In this document: one piece after another, positions 5,681-7,853 of the stretch
Layout of the letters: each line of letters starts with the position of its first letter
How positions within the stretch are numbered: position 1 is the first letter of the stretch
Source: Lysobacteraceae bacterium
GTDB lineage: Bacteria; Pseudomonadota; Gammaproteobacteria; Xanthomonadales; Wenzhouxiangellaceae
Assembly: GCA_020201235.1 (NCBI GenBank)
Contig: JAIVHD010000176.1
Location: 1-7,853 of the forward strand
Direction of reading: 5' to 3'
DNA length: 7,853 nucleotides
Made by a program: the position numbers and the translations under genes
The notes under the pieces: model-generated
The model's input: the letters and a program-made list of their open reading frames with translations, nothing else
What the model was told of the DNA's origin: nothing
The model's database searches: none

Positions 5681-7332
5681 TCGACCAGCCAGACGACCAG
5701 TGCTCGATCTTCTTCGGGCATTTCGAGCTGGTTCAGGAAATTACGCGCATCGATCGCGCCAAGTTCGGAATGGTCGCCGCCTCGACCCTTGGCGATGTCG
5801 TGGAACAGCGCCGCAAGGTACAGCACCTCGGGGCGTTCGACATGCTCGAAACGGTCGATGGCATGGGCGAACAGATCACGGTTTTTGCCGACCGCGATGC
5901 GGCGCAGGTTGCGGATCACGAACAGCGTATGTTGATCGACCGTGTAGACATGAAACAGGTCGAACTGCATGCGCCCGGTGATGCTGCCGAAGCTCGGGAT
6001 CAAGGCCGCCAGGATGCCATAGCGGTTCATGCGCTCGAGTTGCGAATACACCCGGTGTTTACGTTTCAGTAATTGAAGAAACAGGTTCAGATTTTCAGGC
6101 TTGTTGCGAAACGCCTCGTCGATGAGATAGAGATGCTCGCGGATCAGCCGGATGGTTGCGGCCCGCACGCCGCGAACCTGCTCGTTTTCAGAAAGCACCA
6201 GAAAGATTCGAAGCAGCAGGTCGGGTTGTCGGACAAAGGCCTGCTCGTCGATCAGTTCCAGGTAGCCGTGGTGCAGCCGGAAATGGTCATCGATGGTCGC
6301 CGATGGCAGATGCTTGCGGCGGGCCAGCAGTTCTTCCTCAAAGATCTGCAACAGTTGCTCATTGAGTCGTTCGACCCGCATCACGGTTCGATAATAGCGC
6401 TGCATGAATGCCTCGACAGCGCCATTACCGTCGTTCTCATCAAAGTCGAAGGTCGCGGCAAGCTTGCGCTGATAGTCGAACAGCAGGCGCTCTTCGGCGC
6501 GGCCTGAAATTTCGTGCAGCGCCCAGCGGATGCGCCACAGGCGGTTGCGTGCCGCGACCAGGTCCTCATGCTCGCGTTCGGACAAGAAGTCGTGCTCGAC
6601 CAGGCCGTGCAGCGTCGAGGTGCCGAAATGGCGGCGCGTGACCCAGGCAATCATCTGAATATCGCGCAACCCGCCCGGGCCATTCTTGATGTCCGGCTCG
6701 AGGTTATAGACCGTGTCTTCGAATTGATCGTGGCGCTGCTTTTGTTCTTCAGATTTGGCGGCAAAGAATTCGTCGGCCGGCCACAGCGCGGGTGCCTCGG
6801 TGGCCGCGCGCATGGCCTCGTACAAGGTTCCCGAGCCGTCAAGCAGGCGTGACTCCATCAGGTTGGTCGCGATGCTGACATCCGCAGCCGCCTGCTTGAT
6901 GCATTCGTCAAGCGTTCGAACGCCATGGCCGGGATGCAGATCCGCATCCCAGAGTGCACGGACGAAATCCTCCAGTTCGGATTCGGCCAGTTCGTGCTGA
7001 TCGGGGACCAGGATGAGCAGATCGGCGTCGGAATGCGGGTGCAGCTCGCCCCGCCCGAAACCGCCCACGGCGATCAGTTCCAGGCCGGATCCGGCTTTGA
7101 CCAAGCCGTGCCAGGCGGTCAGCACCAGTTGCTCAATGACCCAGGCGCGCGCCCGCACCAGTTCGCGAATATCGGTGCCTTGCCGAAAGGCGTCGGCCAG
7201 CACCGAGTCGGCGTGCTTGCGCGCCTTGTTCAACTCCAGGGGCAGGCTTTCCGGCTGCTGCTCGAGCGCTTCCAGCGCGTTCAGGTCCAGGCAGTTCCGC
7301 GAGGCCGGCGGTGCGAGCAGGCGGTCGATCAC
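5596..7332 (-). CDS. glnD: GlnD N-terminal part: nucleotidyltransferase and truncated HD domain, frameshifted
   Basis: GlnD uridylylates and de-uridylylates PII proteins in response to glutamine. Start GTG 7332 overlaps the map TGA by four bases (GTGA), with GGAAGA (7344-7339) six bases upstream, indicating translational coupling. Domains: the nucleotidyltransferase motif GGFGRGELHPHSDADLLIL at 90-108 with Asp102 and Asp104; the central GlnD signature NLEPDIKNGPGGLRDI at 210-225; FDLFHVYTVDQHTL at 457-470; and the HD motif LAALFHDIAKGRGGDHS at 506-522 (His511, Asp512). GlnD homology stops at ALVVWLVE (544-551). The next 27 residues are out-of-frame readthrough ending at 5596. The expected continuation of the HD domain (E. 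coli HLLMSVTAQRRDIQDPEVI onward) is absent from every frame. The product would keep uridylyltransferase residues but lack part of the uridylyl-removing domain and both ACT domains. Confidence 0.88.
   Translation of the reverse strand: MIDRLLAPPASRNCLDLNALEALEQQPESLPLELNKARKHADSVLADAFRQGTDIRELVRARAWVIEQLVLTAWHGLVKAGSGLELIAVGGFGRGELHPHSDADLLILVPDQHELAESELEDFVRALWDADLHPGHGVRTLDECIKQAAADVSIATNLMESRLLDGSGTLYEAMRAATEAPALWPADEFFAAKSEEQKQRHDQFEDTVYNLEPDIKNGPGGLRDIQMIAWVTRRHFGTSTLHGLVEHDFLSEREHEDLVAARNRLWRIRWALHEISGRAEERLLFDYQRKLAATFDFDENDGNGAVEAFMQRYYRTVMRVERLNEQLLQIFEEELLARRKHLPSATIDDHFRLHHGYLELIDEQAFVRQPDLLLRIFLVLSENEQVRGVRAATIRLIREHLYLIDEAFRNKPENLNLFLQLLKRKHRVYSQLERMNRYGILAALIPSFGSITGRMQFDLFHVYTVDQHTLFVIRNLRRIAVGKNRDLFAHAIDRFEHVERPEVLYLAALFHDIAKGRGGDHSELGAIDARNFLNQLEMPEEDRALVVWLVECSARASISWSMQAMTRAPPRHCWQLFR
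5660..5700 (-). other. glnD deletion/frameshift junction
   Basis: Codon GAG for Glu551 (5682-5680) is the last in-frame glnD codon of the N-terminal part. The GTG opening the C-terminal frame begins at base 5680. From GTG 7332 to the TAA at 4952 is 2381 bases, not a multiple of three. Comparison with E. coli GlnD indicates about 85-90 codons missing here, so the loss is about 260 bases and out of frame. Confidence 0.75.
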
Positions 7333-7853
7333 AATGAATCTTCCGGCAGCCGGGTCAGCACATCGACGCCGTCGTTGGTCACGGCCATGGTGTGTTCCCA
7401 TTGGGCGGAAAGGCTGCGATCACGCGTCAGCACAGTCCAGCCATCGGCTAATAACCGGGTGGCGGCCTTGCCGAGGTTGATCATCGGCTCAATCGTGAAG
7501 GTCATGCCCGGTTCCAAAACCAGGCCGTGACCGGGCCGTCCATAGTGCAGAACCTGTGGCGGTTCGTGAAAAACCCGGCCGATGCCGTGTCCGCAGTACT
7601 CGCGCACGACCGAGCAGCGCTGGCCTTCGGCGTATTGCTGAATGGCGTGGCCGATATCGCCCAGGGTATTGCCGGGACGCACGGTTTCGATGCCGATGAG
7701 CATGGACCGGTGAGCCACCTCGCAGATCCGCCGGGCCTTGATCGATGGCTCGCCGACATAAAACATTTTGCTGGTATCGCCGTGCCAGCCGTTCTGGATG
7801 ACGGTGATGTCGATGTTGACAATATCGCCGTCCTTGAGAACACGATCGGCGGG
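7329..7853 (-). CDS. map: Methionine aminopeptidase type I, 5' part beyond the window
   Basis: Map removes the initiator methionine from nascent proteins and is an essential cytosolic dimetal enzyme. The frame is open to base 7853, so 174 C-terminal residues are visible of roughly 260. All five family metal ligands are present: the Asp in IVNIDIT (fragment residue 15), the Asp in GWHGDTSKMF (residue 26), the His in EYCGHGIGR, the Glu in FTIEPMINLG and the Glu in LSAQWEHTMAV. The segment VVREYCGHGIGRVFHEPPQV is characteristic of the bacterial type I enzyme. An ATG at 7766 lies inside the gene and is not the start. The stop TGA (7331-7329) overlaps the glnD GTG, so the two are very likely co-transcribed, as in other gammaproteobacteria. 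Confidence 0.96.
   Translation of the reverse strand, partial: PADRVLKDGDIVNIDITVIQNGWHGDTSKMFYVGEPSIKARRICEVAHRSMLIGIETVRPGNTLGDIGHAIQQYAEGQRCSVVREYCGHGIGRVFHEPPQVLHYGRPGHGLVLEPGMTFTIEPMINLGKAATRLLADGWTVLTRDRSLSAQWEHTMAVTNDGVDVLTRLPEDSL

Noticed and set aside
6073..6507. Open frames on the plus strand opposite glnD
   Set aside because: The minus strand encodes continuous GlnD homology here; the plus frames have no recognisable domain.

Overview
This 7.85 kb, GC-rich window looks like ordinary chromosome from a gammaproteobacterium. The strongest clue is the gene order map-glnD-dapD on the minus strand, which is the order seen in E. coli and many other gammaproteobacteria. RimO and a soluble cobalamin-binding-like protein sit on the other strand. 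A secreted-type nuclease ending in DRIFADGFE hints at Lysobacterales/Wenzhouxiangellaceae, but that is inference from recollection of similar tails. No tRNA, rRNA, CRISPR array, insertion sequence or phage gene was seen.

Layout. Plus strand, left to right: the 3' part of an endonuclease/exonuclease/phosphatase-family gene (1-1122, cut by the window edge); a BtuF/TroA-fold protein without a signal peptide (1230-2000); rimO (2116-3450); and a small unrecognised ORF (3467-3718). Minus strand, in transcription order: the 3' part of map (from 7853 down to 7329); glnD, which overlaps the map stop by four bases (7332 down to 4952); and dapD (4704 down to 3985). The two sets converge on a non-coding spacer at 3719-3984 that contains palindromes and a possible dapD terminator.

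The genes are mostly housekeeping. Map removes initiator methionine, GlnD senses glutamine and modifies PII, DapD makes a lysine/peptidoglycan precursor, and RimO modifies ribosomal protein S12.

The unusual points are these. (1) glnD is broken: about 85-90 codons of the HD (uridylyl-removing) region are missing and the reading frame changes at the junction near 5680. (2) dapD lacks about 38 residues of its N-terminal domain, in frame. Two independent losses of conserved sequence in adjacent core genes are either real decay or an assembly artefact. (3) Two non-coding spacers share a diverged element of about 53 bp (2028-2079 and 4859-4912), each copy in a structured context. (4) rimO appears to be transcribed as a leaderless mRNA, and a consensus TATAAT overlaps the rimO stop codon just before the small ORF. 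I found no clear new multi-gene system.
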